Below, piece by piece: positions 1-8,125 of a stretch of DNA of 64,000 bases; position 1 is the stretch's first letter, and every line of letters starts with the position of its first letter. Location: positions 124,001 to 188,000 of the forward strand of contig NZ_JAESDI010000006.1 of assembly GCF_019249215.1 (NCBI RefSeq). The letters run 5' to 3'. The position numbers were made by a program, and so were the translations under genes. Below the pieces are notes generated by a model. It did no database searches, was not told where the DNA came from, and was given only the letters and a program-made list of their open reading frames with translations. Source of the DNA: Alteromonas lipotrueae. GTDB lineage: Bacteria; Pseudomonadota; Gammaproteobacteria; Enterobacterales; Alteromonadaceae.

Positions 1-125
1 AGGTATATGGCAGTAACAATTTCAAACCTGATTTACTCCGTAATACATTCAAAAGCGTACTGAATTCACTTTATGAACATCAGTGTGAAAATGATGATTA
101 CGAAGGAGCGCTTTATGAAAATTGA
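1..125 (+). CDS. C-terminal end of FAD-binding subunit of a xanthine dehydrogenase/aldehyde oxidase (partial)
   Basis: The frame starting at base 3 is open from the window edge to a TGA at 123-125 and gives about 40 residues beginning VYGSNNFKPDLLRNTF. The N-FK-L-R-T pattern followed by a short helix resembles the last helix of the FAD (CO dehydrogenase medium-chain type) subunits that sit in front of molybdopterin subunits in paoABC/yagTSR-type operons. It overlaps the start of the next gene at 115 by 11 bases, which suggests translational coupling in one operon. The assignment rests on a short tail plus context; the 2Fe-2S subunit would be expected further upstream, outside the window. Confidence 0.6.
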   Translation, partial: VYGSNNFKPDLLRNTFKSVLNSLYEHQCENDDYEGALYEN

Positions 126-2412
126 TACTTCGAAAAACGTATTAGGAAAGCCGATAAATCGTGTAGATGGTGTTTTAAAAGTAACTGGACACGCACGTTA
201 TGCAGCCGAGCAGCAGTTCGATGAAAAAGCGTTAGTGGGGTGGCTGGTATCTTCTGACACTGCCGTAGGAGAAATTACTCATTTATCGACAGAGAAAGCT
301 GAAAAGGCAGAGGGCGTGCATGCTGTACTAACCTATAAAAATGCTGGACCGCTTAAGCCATTCAGTAAGCCCGCAAGCGAAAGCCGTTTTACGCAGAGTA
401 GGGCTGTACTAAACGAGCCTCATATTCGTCATTTTGGTGCGCCAGTTGCTTTAGTCATTGCTGATACATTGGAGCAAGCCCGTTATGCTGCGAGTTTGGT
501 TGAGTATACGATTGATGCTAAAAGTCCAGATTTGCTTCTATCTTCAGAGCAGGCCACTACCGTGCCTGATTCCCTTGATGGCGGATTTGAAGCTGATGTC
601 GAAAGTGGAAATAGCAGCCATGATAAAAAGGCAGTGGAGATAGAGGCTGACTATACCACCCCCTCTCAAATATCCGCGGCCATGGAGCCACATGCAACCA
701 TTGCAAACTTTGATGGCGAAAAGCTAAGCGTGTATACCAGTGTGCAAATTATTGCATCAGCAGTGGACGCGTTAGCGGTTACTTTCGAATTAGATGAAGA
801 GAACATTGAGGTGAAAAGCCCCTTTATTGGGGGAGGTTTTGGTTCTAAACTAGGTTTGCATTACGATGCCGTATTGGCCTGTTTAGGGGCGCGATATTTG
901 AAGCGACCGGTGAAGGTTGTTCTAAGCAGACGCCAGGTATTTTACAATGCGCCTCATAGAGGACATAGTTTTCAGCAGATGCATTTGAGTTGCGACAGTG
1001 ATGGTTTGATAGGTGATATTGAACATCATAGTGCTATGCCGAAAGCAAAAGGTTACGAGTTTGCCGAGGCTACTGGAGCGGGAGCACGTGTAACGTATGC
1101 TGCAGAATTTATAAACAGTACCCATAGAATAAAGGATGCAGACACCCCGCTTATCGATTCTACACGTTCGCCTGGCGATGCCATTGGCTCGCTGGCGTTT
1201 GAATCGGCCATAGATGAATTAGCCCTAAAAGCGGGGATAGATCCGCTTACCTTTCGAATTAAAAACCTACCTGAAGTTCACCCTGTTAGTGGTAAGCGCT
1301 TTACTACCCATAGGTTGGGAGATTGCTTACAAGAAGGGGCACAGAAATTTGGGTGGCAACATAAACCAGCGCCCAAGCCTGGGAAATTAATAGGCCATGG
1401 CGTGGCAAGTGCTATGCGTATGAACGTTCTGGTACCCAGTGCAGCCAGCATAAGCCTCGACAGCAATGGAAAGCTTACTGTGCGTTCGGATATGACAGAT
1501 ATCGGAACGGGATCTTACACCATTTTGGCGCAGATAGCGGCAGGCGCATTCCATTCACAGCTTGATAGTGTAGATGTACAACTTGGTGATAGCAGCTTGC
1601 CACCATCCTGTGGTTCTGGGGGCTCTTTCGGCGCGGCAAGTACAGGCTCAGCATTAATGAAGGCCTGCGAGTTGTTGAAGCAATCGTTGAAGAAAACACT
1701 CAAACAAAAGTTGCCAAACCTTACGTCGGAATGTGAGTTGGTGTTAGAAGGCAACATGCTGGTGGTTTACGAAACCGATGTGGACACCCACACTACAACA
1801 AATCTGGACACACACATTAAGAGAGCAGATGTGGACACACACACTAATAGTAGTGAGCCGCAGCGTTTTCTTTTAAGTGAGCTTATCGATAAGGATAATT
1901 TTCCACTAACTGAAATAGGTGAAGTGGGAGAAGATGATACAAGTGAAGACGAACAGTATTCTTGTGGCGCTCATTTCGTAGAAGTGGAAGTGGACACCCA
2001 CACAGGTGAAGTGCGACTGAAAAGACAATATGGCATTTTTTCAGCGGGTAAAATCCTCAATGTTAAAACGGCGTCTTCGCAAATTAAAGGCGGTATGGTG
2101 TGGGGGGCAGGGTATGCACTTACCGAAGCCATTCATCATCACACCGATTCGGCCAGTTTTATCAACCCCGACTTCGGCGAGTATCATATTGCAGTTAACC
2201 GCGATATTGCTGATGTCACCTTAGATTTCCTAGAAACGCCAGATTATGAAGCATCTCCTATTGGCGCCAAAGGCATTGGCGAACTCGGTATTACAGGCGC
2301 AGGAGCTGCTATTGCCAATGCGATTGCAGATGCAACGGGCGTGCGAATTCGAGAATTTCCGATCACAATGGATAAGGTAATGGAAGGACTGCAAAATAAG
2401 CGTGGAGGTTAG
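115..2412 (+). CDS. Molybdopterin-binding subunit, xanthine dehydrogenase/aldehyde oxidase family (PaoC-like)
   Basis: Large catalytic subunit (765 aa) that would carry the molybdenum cofactor and hydroxylate an aldehyde or N-heterocycle. Visible family marks are the cofactor-binding GGGFGSK loop at residues 239-245, the glycine-rich GSGGSFGAAS stretch, and GAKGIGELGITG near the C-terminus, whose Glu (residue 723) matches the catalytic glutamate. The C-terminal sequence is most like PaoC/YagR-type aldehyde oxidases, so the substrate cannot be fixed. I chose ATG 115 over the upstream ATG 73 because AAGGAG at 103-108 is correctly spaced and the upstream subunit's stop overlaps it. Oddity: residues about 556-580 and 626-630 are in-frame copies of a dispersed DNA motif read as VDTHT, LDTH, VDTHT and VDTHT, probably in surface loops. 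Confidence 0.88.
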   Translation: MKIDTSKNVLGKPINRVDGVLKVTGHARYAAEQQFDEKALVGWLVSSDTAVGEITHLSTEKAEKAEGVHAVLTYKNAGPLKPFSKPASESRFTQSRAVLNEPHIRHFGAPVALVIADTLEQARYAASLVEYTIDAKSPDLLLSSEQATTVPDSLDGGFEADVESGNSSHDKKAVEIEADYTTPSQISAAMEPHATIANFDGEKLSVYTSVQIIASAVDALAVTFELDEENIEVKSPFIGGGFGSKLGLHYDAVLACLGARYLKRPVKVVLSRRQVFYNAPHRGHSFQQMHLSCDSDGLIGDIEHHSAMPKAKGYEFAEATGAGARVTYAAEFINSTHRIKDADTPLIDSTRSPGDAIGSLAFESAIDELALKAGIDPLTFRIKNLPEVHPVSGKRFTTHRLGDCLQEGAQKFGWQHKPAPKPGKLIGHGVASAMRMNVLVPSAASISLDSNGKLTVRSDMTDIGTGSYTILAQIAAGAFHSQLDSVDVQLGDSSLPPSCGSGGSFGAASTGSALMKACELLKQSLKKTLKQKLPNLTSECELVLEGNMLVVYETDVDTHTTTNLDTHIKRADVDTHTNSSEPQRFLLSELIDKDNFPLTEIGEVGEDDTSEDEQYSCGAHFVEVEVDTHTGEVRLKRQYGIFSAGKILNVKTASSQIKGGMVWGAGYALTEAIHHHTDSASFINPDFGEYHIAVNRDIADVTLDFLETPDYEASPIGAKGIGELGITGAGAAIANAIADATGVRIREFPITMDKVMEGLQNKRGG
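1780..2001 (+). repeat. REP-like 12-mers inside the molybdopterin subunit gene
   Basis: Copies of the dispersed motif: GTGGACACCCAC at 1780-1791 and 1990-2001, with variants TGGACACACAC at 1805-1815 and GTGGACACACAC at 1831-1842. The perfect form is a 4-bp inverted repeat (GTGG/CCAC) around ACAC. All copies share one orientation and one reading frame and are read as (V/L)DTH. Confidence 0.75.
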
Positions 2413-2571
2413 GCATGAGGTTCGTTAAGGATATATGGCGAACCAATAGGCTTTAACCGAAAGAGTAGTAACTATTATCTTCAATTTTGGAAAGATAAAA
2501 TTATGTGTGACTCATAATTCGCAAGGACGCGATGAGTCACACGTCGAGAGGTTCGATATAAATCACATAGA

Positions 2572-3021
2572 TTATTTTAAAATTATTTCACGTAACATAT
2601 ATTCCCCGGTCAAGGTACGGATTTTGGGGTACCCGGCGCTGAGTTCTTCAGACATAGTTTGATTGTCTTCCCCCCATTTTTTCATAAAAGCTTCATATTT
2701 TTTCTTACTGGGCTCCAAATCAGAGAGCTTCTCATAGGTAACGACTAATAGCATATTGAAGTCACCAGTTAATGGGAGTTCACTTGCGTATATTTTCCAG
2801 TCCTTGATGTAACCCATATCTTTTTGAATTTGGACTGCTTTAGCCCATGATTGCTGTAACCCAGCTAAATACATGTCTTCCATATTGGGGGCGACTTTAA
2901 CCATGGTCATTGAGACAAGCTCGGTACCAATATCAAAATCTTCATAGACATCAAGGCGATCTTTGGCTTGTAGGTTTGTACAAACGCCAATTAACGTAAG
3001 GATTAAAAGTATAATTTTCAT
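2572..3021 (-). CDS. Small exported protein of unknown function
   Basis: 149 aa with a clear signal peptide (MKIILLILTLIGVCTNLQA, probable cleavage before KDRLD). The mature part is mixed alpha/beta with a central strand-like MLLVVTYEKL and many Lys, Glu and Asp residues. I recognise no family; the size and layout are loosely like ferredoxin-fold dabb or antibiotic-monooxygenase-like proteins, but I see no decisive motif. AGGAGA lies just upstream of the ATG. It converges on the molybdopterin gene and is probably monocistronic. Real as a gene because of its start signal and secretion signal; function unknown. Confidence 0.7.
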   Translation of the reverse strand: MKIILLILTLIGVCTNLQAKDRLDVYEDFDIGTELVSMTMVKVAPNMEDMYLAGLQQSWAKAVQIQKDMGYIKDWKIYASELPLTGDFNMLLVVTYEKLSDLEPSKKKYEAFMKKWGEDNQTMSEELSAGYPKIRTLTGEYMLREIILK

Positions 3022-3564
3022 GCATTATCTCCTGATAATATTGAAGTGAGTTAATGCCCCCTACTTCAAATTCCAAGAGACTTGCGGAGTGTAACAGTTT
3101 TTATGGGTTGGTTAAATTTCATACAGATTTTATTTTTACTTCAATCTAAAAATCGAGTATCTCGATAGAGCTCCAATATCTAAAAGCTCCAATATTTAGA
3201 CACCCATACTTCTGCAACGATATAGGGTACTTATCTATCTGAAGTTTTAGTAATTCGCTTAAACCTTCAACCTTGAGACACTCACTCAAGTTCAAACTGC
3301 TAATGCAATATAATCACATTTCTCGGGCTATAAAACAGGAGCAAATTAAGACAGCCACCTTTAGGGAATGTATAGAATATCTGCTTTTAGGAGTAAATCA
3401 TTTCCCTTCTCGTTGCTGGAAGTGACTTGTCAGTGAGGTTGGAACAATACGTATATCGCTTGTAACTATTGCTTGAAATCTAGCATTTTTTATAAAATGG
3501 AACGAACGCTTAGTTACTATTAGAAGAGTTGCGCTGAGGGTGCCGTTTAGGTTTATACAGTTAG
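3022..3564. other. Intergenic stretch without a recognisable gene
   Basis: About 540 AT-rich bases between the small exported protein and the transposase, with stops in all frames. It holds one weak motif resemblance (AGACACCCAT near 3199-3208) in the orientation opposite to the copies upstream of the transposase. I see no RNA gene or convincing terminator. Confidence 0.5.
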
Positions 3565-4500
3565 TTAAGCGGTTTCCAGTATCTTCTGTCTCCGTATAGC
3601 TATTGAAAGACTAATTGACGATGAAAACTGTTTTTCAATCCCTTGGCACATGCCTTCCCAGTCAATATTTTGTAGTCCAGTGCGAACAAGAATAGGTGAG
3701 AGAATATTGGAAATATAGCCATTTTGATCCGAACGGATTTTTCTTCCCAATTTATCGACGAGCTCTAGGTAATCATCGAGTAGAAAAGGGAGCCCTTTAA
3801 TTGTATTCCCGTTACCTGCAAAAGGTTGTAAATGCCGAGGTTGCTTTCCAATCCTAGCTGCAGCAACTCTTTTTTTGATACTTGTGAAATCAGATTGTTC
3901 TGGGGTTTCTGATAAACCTACGCGCAACGGATTCAAATCGACATATGCCATGCAGGCGGCCAAGGCAGCTTCATCAAGTAATGATTGAGATTTAAACCTA
4001 CCCTCCCAAAAACGTCCGGTACATTCGTCTTCTTTGTTTGCTAGACGCGCAATAAACTCATTTAAAAGCCGCATAAACCAACTGATATCGTGCAACCTTT
4101 GACGATATATATTTGCTGTTGCTATTACGGATTCTATTTGGGCGTCTGAAAGTAAGCTACGCTGTTCAGCTTGCATATACTGACGGGTTAAGTTTGTGCC
4201 TTTGTGGAGCGTATGCCAACGTTTCAATACTTCGTGAGTAGTCCACGATAAGGCTTCATCTCTGTCGACATGCAAAACGACGTGTGTGTGGTTGCTCATC
4301 ACTGCATAGGCACAAACGTTAATAGCGAATATACTGGCTAGTTTAATTAGCCTAGCTTCAACCCACTGACGGCGATGCTCGTAGCTCTTTCCGCTGTAAT
4401 GGTCTTCACCACACAGGAACGCTCTGCGCACGCACCGCGAAATACAATGGTAGTAAGGGGTATCTTGTAAGCAGATGAGCGATTTTCGAGGGCGAGGCAT
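3565..4500 (-). CDS. REP-associated tyrosine transposase (RAYT, Y1 HUH family)
   Basis: 311 aa. The N-terminus MPRPRKSLICLQDTPYYHCISR is typical of the longer RAYT/IS200-like Y1 transposases of marine gammaproteobacteria. The metal-binding HUH-type motif is SNHTHVVL (His71, His73) and the presumed catalytic tyrosine is Tyr186 in AYVDLNPLRVGL. RAYTs are single-copy, domesticated relatives of IS200/IS605 transposases that act on short palindromic REP sequences. No terminal repeats of a complete insertion sequence are visible. Instead, two copies of the dispersed GTGGGTGTCCA motif lie within 150 bp of the start codon, which fits a RAYT-REP relationship (inference). The gene is intact, with no ribosome-binding site stronger than TGAG. 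Confidence 0.85.
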   Translation of the reverse strand: MPRPRKSLICLQDTPYYHCISRCVRRAFLCGEDHYSGKSYEHRRQWVEARLIKLASIFAINVCAYAVMSNHTHVVLHVDRDEALSWTTHEVLKRWHTLHKGTNLTRQYMQAEQRSLLSDAQIESVIATANIYRQRLHDISWFMRLLNEFIARLANKEDECTGRFWEGRFKSQSLLDEAALAACMAYVDLNPLRVGLSETPEQSDFTSIKKRVAAARIGKQPRHLQPFAGNGNTIKGLPFLLDDYLELVDKLGRKIRSDQNGYISNILSPILVRTGLQNIDWEGMCQGIEKQFSSSISLSIAIRRQKILETA

Positions 4501-4582
4501 AGCGTAAACTCAGTAATCTTTATAAGTGTCACAATAGTGCCGTTTACATGAATATTAATATACTGAACTTGGGGCGGGTTTG

Positions 4583-4649
4583 TGTGGCTGTCCAAGCTTA
4601 AGTTGCTAGTTTAAGCGAGGCATCGAAAATGAAGTTCGGTGGGTGTCCA
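4583..4649 (+). repeat. REP-like motifs upstream of the RAYT gene
   Basis: TGTGGCTGTCCA at 4583-4594 and GTGGGTGTCCA at 4639-4649, both in the same orientation and 83-149 bp upstream of the RAYT start. They belong to the dispersed motif described at 21681-21977. Confidence 0.65.
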
Positions 4650-4692
4650 AGTTTTGCTTAGAGAAAGTGAAAATAACCTATCGATATGAAAT

Positions 4693-4720
4693 AAAGAAGC
4701 CCCTGAAAGGGGGCTTCTTT
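4693..4720 (-). terminator. Rho-independent terminator after yqiK
   Basis: Perfect 11-bp stem AAAGAAGCCCC (4693-4703) with GGGGCTTCTTT (4710-4720) around a 6-base loop, just past the yqiK stop. It is A/T-flanked on both sides and could act in both directions. Confidence 0.85.
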
Positions 4721-4743
4721 ATGAGTTTATCGGCTACGCAATA

Positions 4744-6492
4744 CTATTCCGCCAATGCATCGGGTTCAGGAGGTTTGGGGGCTTTTATGACAGGTGCGTT
4801 AGCAGCTGTACCTGTTAGTATTTCACTTTTGCCAGTAAGTAAGTCATCGAGGGTACCACTTTCACTGTTTACCAAGCCGACTTCCCGAAGCATTGCGTCA
4901 ACTACAGGCGCATTTGCTCGGTAACTTAAAGCCGCTTGTGTGACCTGGTCTGCTAAACCGCTACCTGTCGCAACGGTTTGGCCACTACCAGATTGACCGC
5001 TCCCTTGACCGTAGCCTTGAAGAATTTTAATACCTTCGATGTTCTCAAGAGGCTTAACTGCTTGCGCGATAAGCTCAGGTAAAACTTCCATCATAGCTAG
5101 CGACTTTTGAAGTTCGATCTGTTCATCTTTAAGTGTATTTTCTGCTTCATAAAGTGCCTGTTTACCTGCGGCTTCTACGGCAAGCACTTTCTCGTCTGCT
5201 TCAGCTTGTAGCATTTTCGCATCAGCGCTGGCTTTTGCTTCCGTTAAAATGGCTTCAGCAGTATTTTCAGCAGCCTCTTTCTTTGCAGCTGCTTCAACAG
5301 TAATATTCACCGCATCACGTTCCGCTTCTTTTTGCGCATCAATGACTTCAATTTGCTTCTTACGTTCAGCATCGGCTACCAATTTAGCGGTGATAACAGC
5401 TTCTTCTTTTTCTACTTTGGTTTTCTCTGCTTCTGCGGCTTTCGCGCGCGCCGCCGATTCTTCTTCAGACTTATTTGCAACCGCAATTTGTTTTACTTGC
5501 TCAGCAACTTCTACTTCTTGCTGTTGACGAATACGCGCTTGTTCAAGAGCCTGACTCTTAGCGATTTCTTGAGTTTCTATCTCGCGAGACTTTTCAATTT
5601 CGGCAGCTTCAATTGCGCGATTTTTAGCAATCTCTGCTTCGCGCTCTTCACGCTCTTTCATTTCTCGCTGCTTCGAGATTTCCGCTTTTTGTTCTTGGCG
5701 TTTAAACGCAAGGGTTTGCTCCTGCATCAAACGGGCTTCTTCTTCATCGCGCTTTACTTCTAAAGACTGTTTCTCTGCAGCCAAGTTACGTTGTTCAATA
5801 AGAATACGGTTCTCTTGTTGAATATCGTTGGTTTCTTTGCGCTTTTCTTCAATAATTTTAGCAAGACGAGCACGACCTTCAGCATCGAATGCGTTGTTTT
5901 CATTGAAAAATTCAAGGTCGGTTTGATCGAAACCAGTTAAACTGACTGATTCCAACTCCAAACCGTTCTTTTCTAAATCGTTAGCCACGCTCTGTTGTAC
6001 TTTCTGTACGAAATCGGCACGTTGTTCGTGCATTTCCGTCATGGTCATCTCGGCTGCCACGGCGCGAAGCACGTCAACAAACTTAGACTCCATTAGCTTT
6101 TTAACTTCTTCAGCTCGGGTTGTGCGTGTACCTAATGTTTGCGCTGCCATAGAAATTCCGGCTGAATTAGGCGCTACACGAAGATAGAAGTCAGCTTTAA
6201 CATCAACGCGCATTCTGTCTTTCGTTATAAGCGCATCTTTCTGCGTTTTTTCCACCTCTATCCGCAGTGTGTTCATATTGACTGGAATAATTTCATGTAC
6301 AACAGGAAGTACAACTGCACCCCCGTCTTTAATAACTTTTTCACCACCAAGTCCGGTTCGAACAAAGGCGGTTTCTTTGGTCGCTCGAGTGTACAGTTTG
6401 GCAAAAATAAGCCCAATAGTGATAAGGGCTACTACAATAATACCTGCAATAAATAGCAATGAAGGTAAGTTTGACGTTTGAAGGGTTTCCAT
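4744..6492 (-). CDS. yqiK: YqiK-type flotillin, SPFH-domain membrane scaffold protein
   Basis: 582 aa. One N-terminal membrane segment (about residues 10-34) is followed by the SPFH/band-7 domain (about 50-220) and a long charged, alanine/glutamate-rich coiled coil (about 225-450) with EIAKSRE-like heptads. The C-terminus is Gly/Ser/Gln-rich (GQGSGQSGSGQ) and ends in a proline-containing tail. This is the flotillin layout; bacterial flotillins form large oligomers organising membrane microdomains. It follows yqiJ by 17 bases, and the pair is the conserved yqiJK operon. No antisense reading frame over the coiled coil is credible. Confidence 0.88.
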   Translation of the reverse strand: METLQTSNLPSLLFIAGIIVVALITIGLIFAKLYTRATKETAFVRTGLGGEKVIKDGGAVVLPVVHEIIPVNMNTLRIEVEKTQKDALITKDRMRVDVKADFYLRVAPNSAGISMAAQTLGTRTTRAEEVKKLMESKFVDVLRAVAAEMTMTEMHEQRADFVQKVQQSVANDLEKNGLELESVSLTGFDQTDLEFFNENNAFDAEGRARLAKIIEEKRKETNDIQQENRILIEQRNLAAEKQSLEVKRDEEEARLMQEQTLAFKRQEQKAEISKQREMKEREEREAEIAKNRAIEAAEIEKSREIETQEIAKSQALEQARIRQQQEVEVAEQVKQIAVANKSEEESAARAKAAEAEKTKVEKEEAVITAKLVADAERKKQIEVIDAQKEAERDAVNITVEAAAKKEAAENTAEAILTEAKASADAKMLQAEADEKVLAVEAAGKQALYEAENTLKDEQIELQKSLAMMEVLPELIAQAVKPLENIEGIKILQGYGQGSGQSGSGQTVATGSGLADQVTQAALSYRANAPVVDAMLREVGLVNSESGTLDDLLTGKSEILTGTAANAPVIKAPKPPEPDALAE

Positions 6493-6509
6493 ACTCAGTC
6501 TCTTATTTA

Positions 6510-7130
6510 TTATTGATAACGGGTGGCTAACCAGCTGTGGGTGGTTTTCTTAACAAGGATTACGCGCTCACCTTGCTTGAAGAGTTCATTGTCTTCAAAA
6601 GGTTCGACTAAAACATAGTGGGGCTGTGCATAATCATCGGTGAATTTAGCTTCTGCCGGATTCCCCTTCGATGCAATCCCAATAGTTATATGTGCTACCG
6701 CACCTATGAAGTCGTCGTTTTGAATAGCAGAAGTTTGAAATTTTGGAATTACAGCCGCAATTATCACACTTACTTTCGATGTGAGTAAGGTGCCGACAAT
6801 CGCGGAAAAAGGGAGCGTTACCCAAACGGGTAGGGTGGTATTAGCAATAGATTTGGTGGCGTAATTAGTCACAAACCCAAGTAAACCGAAAATGCTTAAA
6901 AGCACCACCAGCCATATTAGCAGCGGGACTCTATCTAAATTGAGCCAGCTCCCAAAACTAAGAATAGAGCTACTTTCTACATCAATATTTGAGCTAGGCA
7001 TGTCGTCAAGCAAACCAATCATGCTTATGCCAAAAACAAGCCCCACAATTTCTATAATGAATAGAATGGCTACCGTGGCTAACGCGATACTAAACCAAAA
7101 ATTCGCATCGCTCAGCAAAATATCTAACAT
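6510..7130 (-). CDS. yqiJ: YqiJ-like membrane protein with OB-fold (NfeD-type) tail
   Basis: 206 aa. Hydrophobic segments lie at about residues 12-38, 70-90 and 100-130, followed by a C-terminal soluble beta domain (about 140-206, ending RVILVKKTTHSWLATRY) like the OB-fold of NfeD/YqiJ proteins. NfeD-type partners are encoded next to SPFH proteins and are thought to assist their assembly. First gene of the operon with yqiK. The start at 7130 has only a weak GGA-type ribosome site. Confidence 0.8.
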   Translation of the reverse strand: MLDILLSDANFWFSIALATVAILFIIEIVGLVFGISMIGLLDDMPSSNIDVESSSILSFGSWLNLDRVPLLIWLVVLLSIFGLLGFVTNYATKSIANTTLPVWVTLPFSAIVGTLLTSKVSVIIAAVIPKFQTSAIQNDDFIGAVAHITIGIASKGNPAEAKFTDDYAQPHYVLVEPFEDNELFKQGERVILVKKTTHSWLATRYQ

Positions 7131-7240
7131 TTACACCGTCCCTGATGATGTCTTTATTAACCTTTTTATATCACATTCTGTTTATATATCCAGTCAAAAA
7201 CGACCAAACTAGGGACAGTTTTATATGATAAACCTAAAGT

Positions 7241-8059
7241 TTAATGACGGTGACCTTCACCTATCGCATTCCCATTTTGGTCATAAAATCCGCTAGCGCC
7301 TGCTTCTATAAAACCCTGATTTACCATGTTAGTTAAAAAGGGGTCGGTATGATCATCGCCAATGTCAGCATAATCGGTAGCTTTGTATTTATCACGGCTT
7401 TCAAAAAATGCTTCTAAGTTTACATTGTCGTCAACTGAAACTAATGACCACTCTCGGGTAGTATTCTTTTCATTAACACGAAACTGTTGGATTAGTTTTA
7501 ACTCAGGTAGCCAAGCGAGCGTCATATCCACTTTGCTATTTTGATAAGTTAAATACTCAATTCTCATACAACCTTTGCCTTCAGAACGCTCTAAAGTCAT
7601 TTTGTTTAGCAAAGTATTGCTAATTAATTGATAACGAAATGAAAAGTCTTTTTCTACTCGGCCGTGAATACTTTCGCCTGGCTGATATTCGATAGCGCGT
7701 TCGTGCTTATCAAAATAACGAACAGGCTTGATTAGCTTGTTTCGCACCATTGTCCAAGTTTCAGTAATGCCAACCTGGGGGTACTGATGAGCAACCGTAT
7801 TGTTATAGCGCAAAAGCGAAATTTCCGTGCTATTGCCGGGAGTGAATCCGCGGCGGGTAGTGACGGTATAGTCAGCTTTCAGGTTGCCTGCTTCAAGTTC
7901 GCATTTTGTGTGGATGTCCACCTTGCTGGCATTGCTGGCATTGCTGGAGTGGGTGTCCAAATCTGTGCTAACAGACGTCGCGTGGCTAGGCGCGATAGTT
8001 AGCAGGGCTGAAATAACATACGTGGCTAAAGCTAACGAGGGTAAAACTAGGTACTTCAT
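7241..8059 (-). CDS. Exported protein of unknown function with VDIH/LDTH insert
   Basis: 272 aa with a signal peptide (residues 1 to about 27, ending SHA). Behind it sits a low-complexity stretch, STDLDTHSSNASNASKVDIHT, encoded by two copies of the dispersed DNA motif and a 9-bp tandem repeat. The rest (about residues 50-272) is a beta-rich domain (YTVTTRRGF, CMRIEYLTYQ) with two cysteines and a His-rich end, GEGHRH. I do not recognise a family. It lies downstream of the alkaline phosphatases but is separated from them by a hairpin at 8079-8100, so it may have its own promoter. GGAG lies 10 bases before the ATG. Confidence 0.7.
   Translation of the reverse strand: MKYLVLPSLALATYVISALLTIAPSHATSVSTDLDTHSSNASNASKVDIHTKCELEAGNLKADYTVTTRRGFTPGNSTEISLLRYNNTVAHQYPQVGITETWTMVRNKLIKPVRYFDKHERAIEYQPGESIHGRVEKDFSFRYQLISNTLLNKMTLERSEGKGCMRIEYLTYQNSKVDMTLAWLPELKLIQQFRVNEKNTTREWSLVSVDDNVNLEAFFESRDKYKATDYADIGDDHTDPFLTNMVNQGFIEAGASGFYDQNGNAIGEGHRH
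7910..7959 (+). repeat. REP-like motifs inside an exported-protein gene
   Basis: GTGGATGTCCAC at 7910-7921 (a perfect palindrome apart from the central TG) and GTGGGTGTCCA at 7949-7959, separated by a TTGCTGGCA tandem. In the coding direction (minus strand) they read VDIH and LDTH, the same sense as in the molybdopterin subunit gene. Confidence 0.7.
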
Positions 8060-8078
8060 GTATATAAAACTCCGAAAT

Positions 8079-8100
8079 AAGGGAGCGCAAACGCTCCCTT
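8079..8100 (-). terminator. Terminator-like hairpin after the second alkaline phosphatase
   Basis: Perfect 9-bp stem AAGGGAGCG/CGCTCCCTT with a 4-base loop, 26 bases past the phosphatase stop. The T-tract on the minus strand is short, so termination may be partial. Confidence 0.7.
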
Positions 8101-8125
8101 ACGAACTGACGATAAACGTAATTTT

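Noticed and set aside
3199..3208. AGACACCCAT as a REP-like copy
   Set aside because: Too degenerate to count as a copy alone; mentioned only as weak context for the RAYT.
3565..4500. Complete IS200/IS605 insertion sequence
   Set aside because: No flanking hairpin ends or TnpB; the protein matches the single-copy RAYT type.
4643..4924. 93-aa plus-strand ORF
   Set aside because: It runs through the yqiK terminator and antisense to the yqiK C-terminus.
5249..5763. Plus-strand Ser/Phe-rich ORFs over yqiK
   Set aside because: Antisense mirror of the Ala/Glu-rich coiled coil; composition explained by the real gene.
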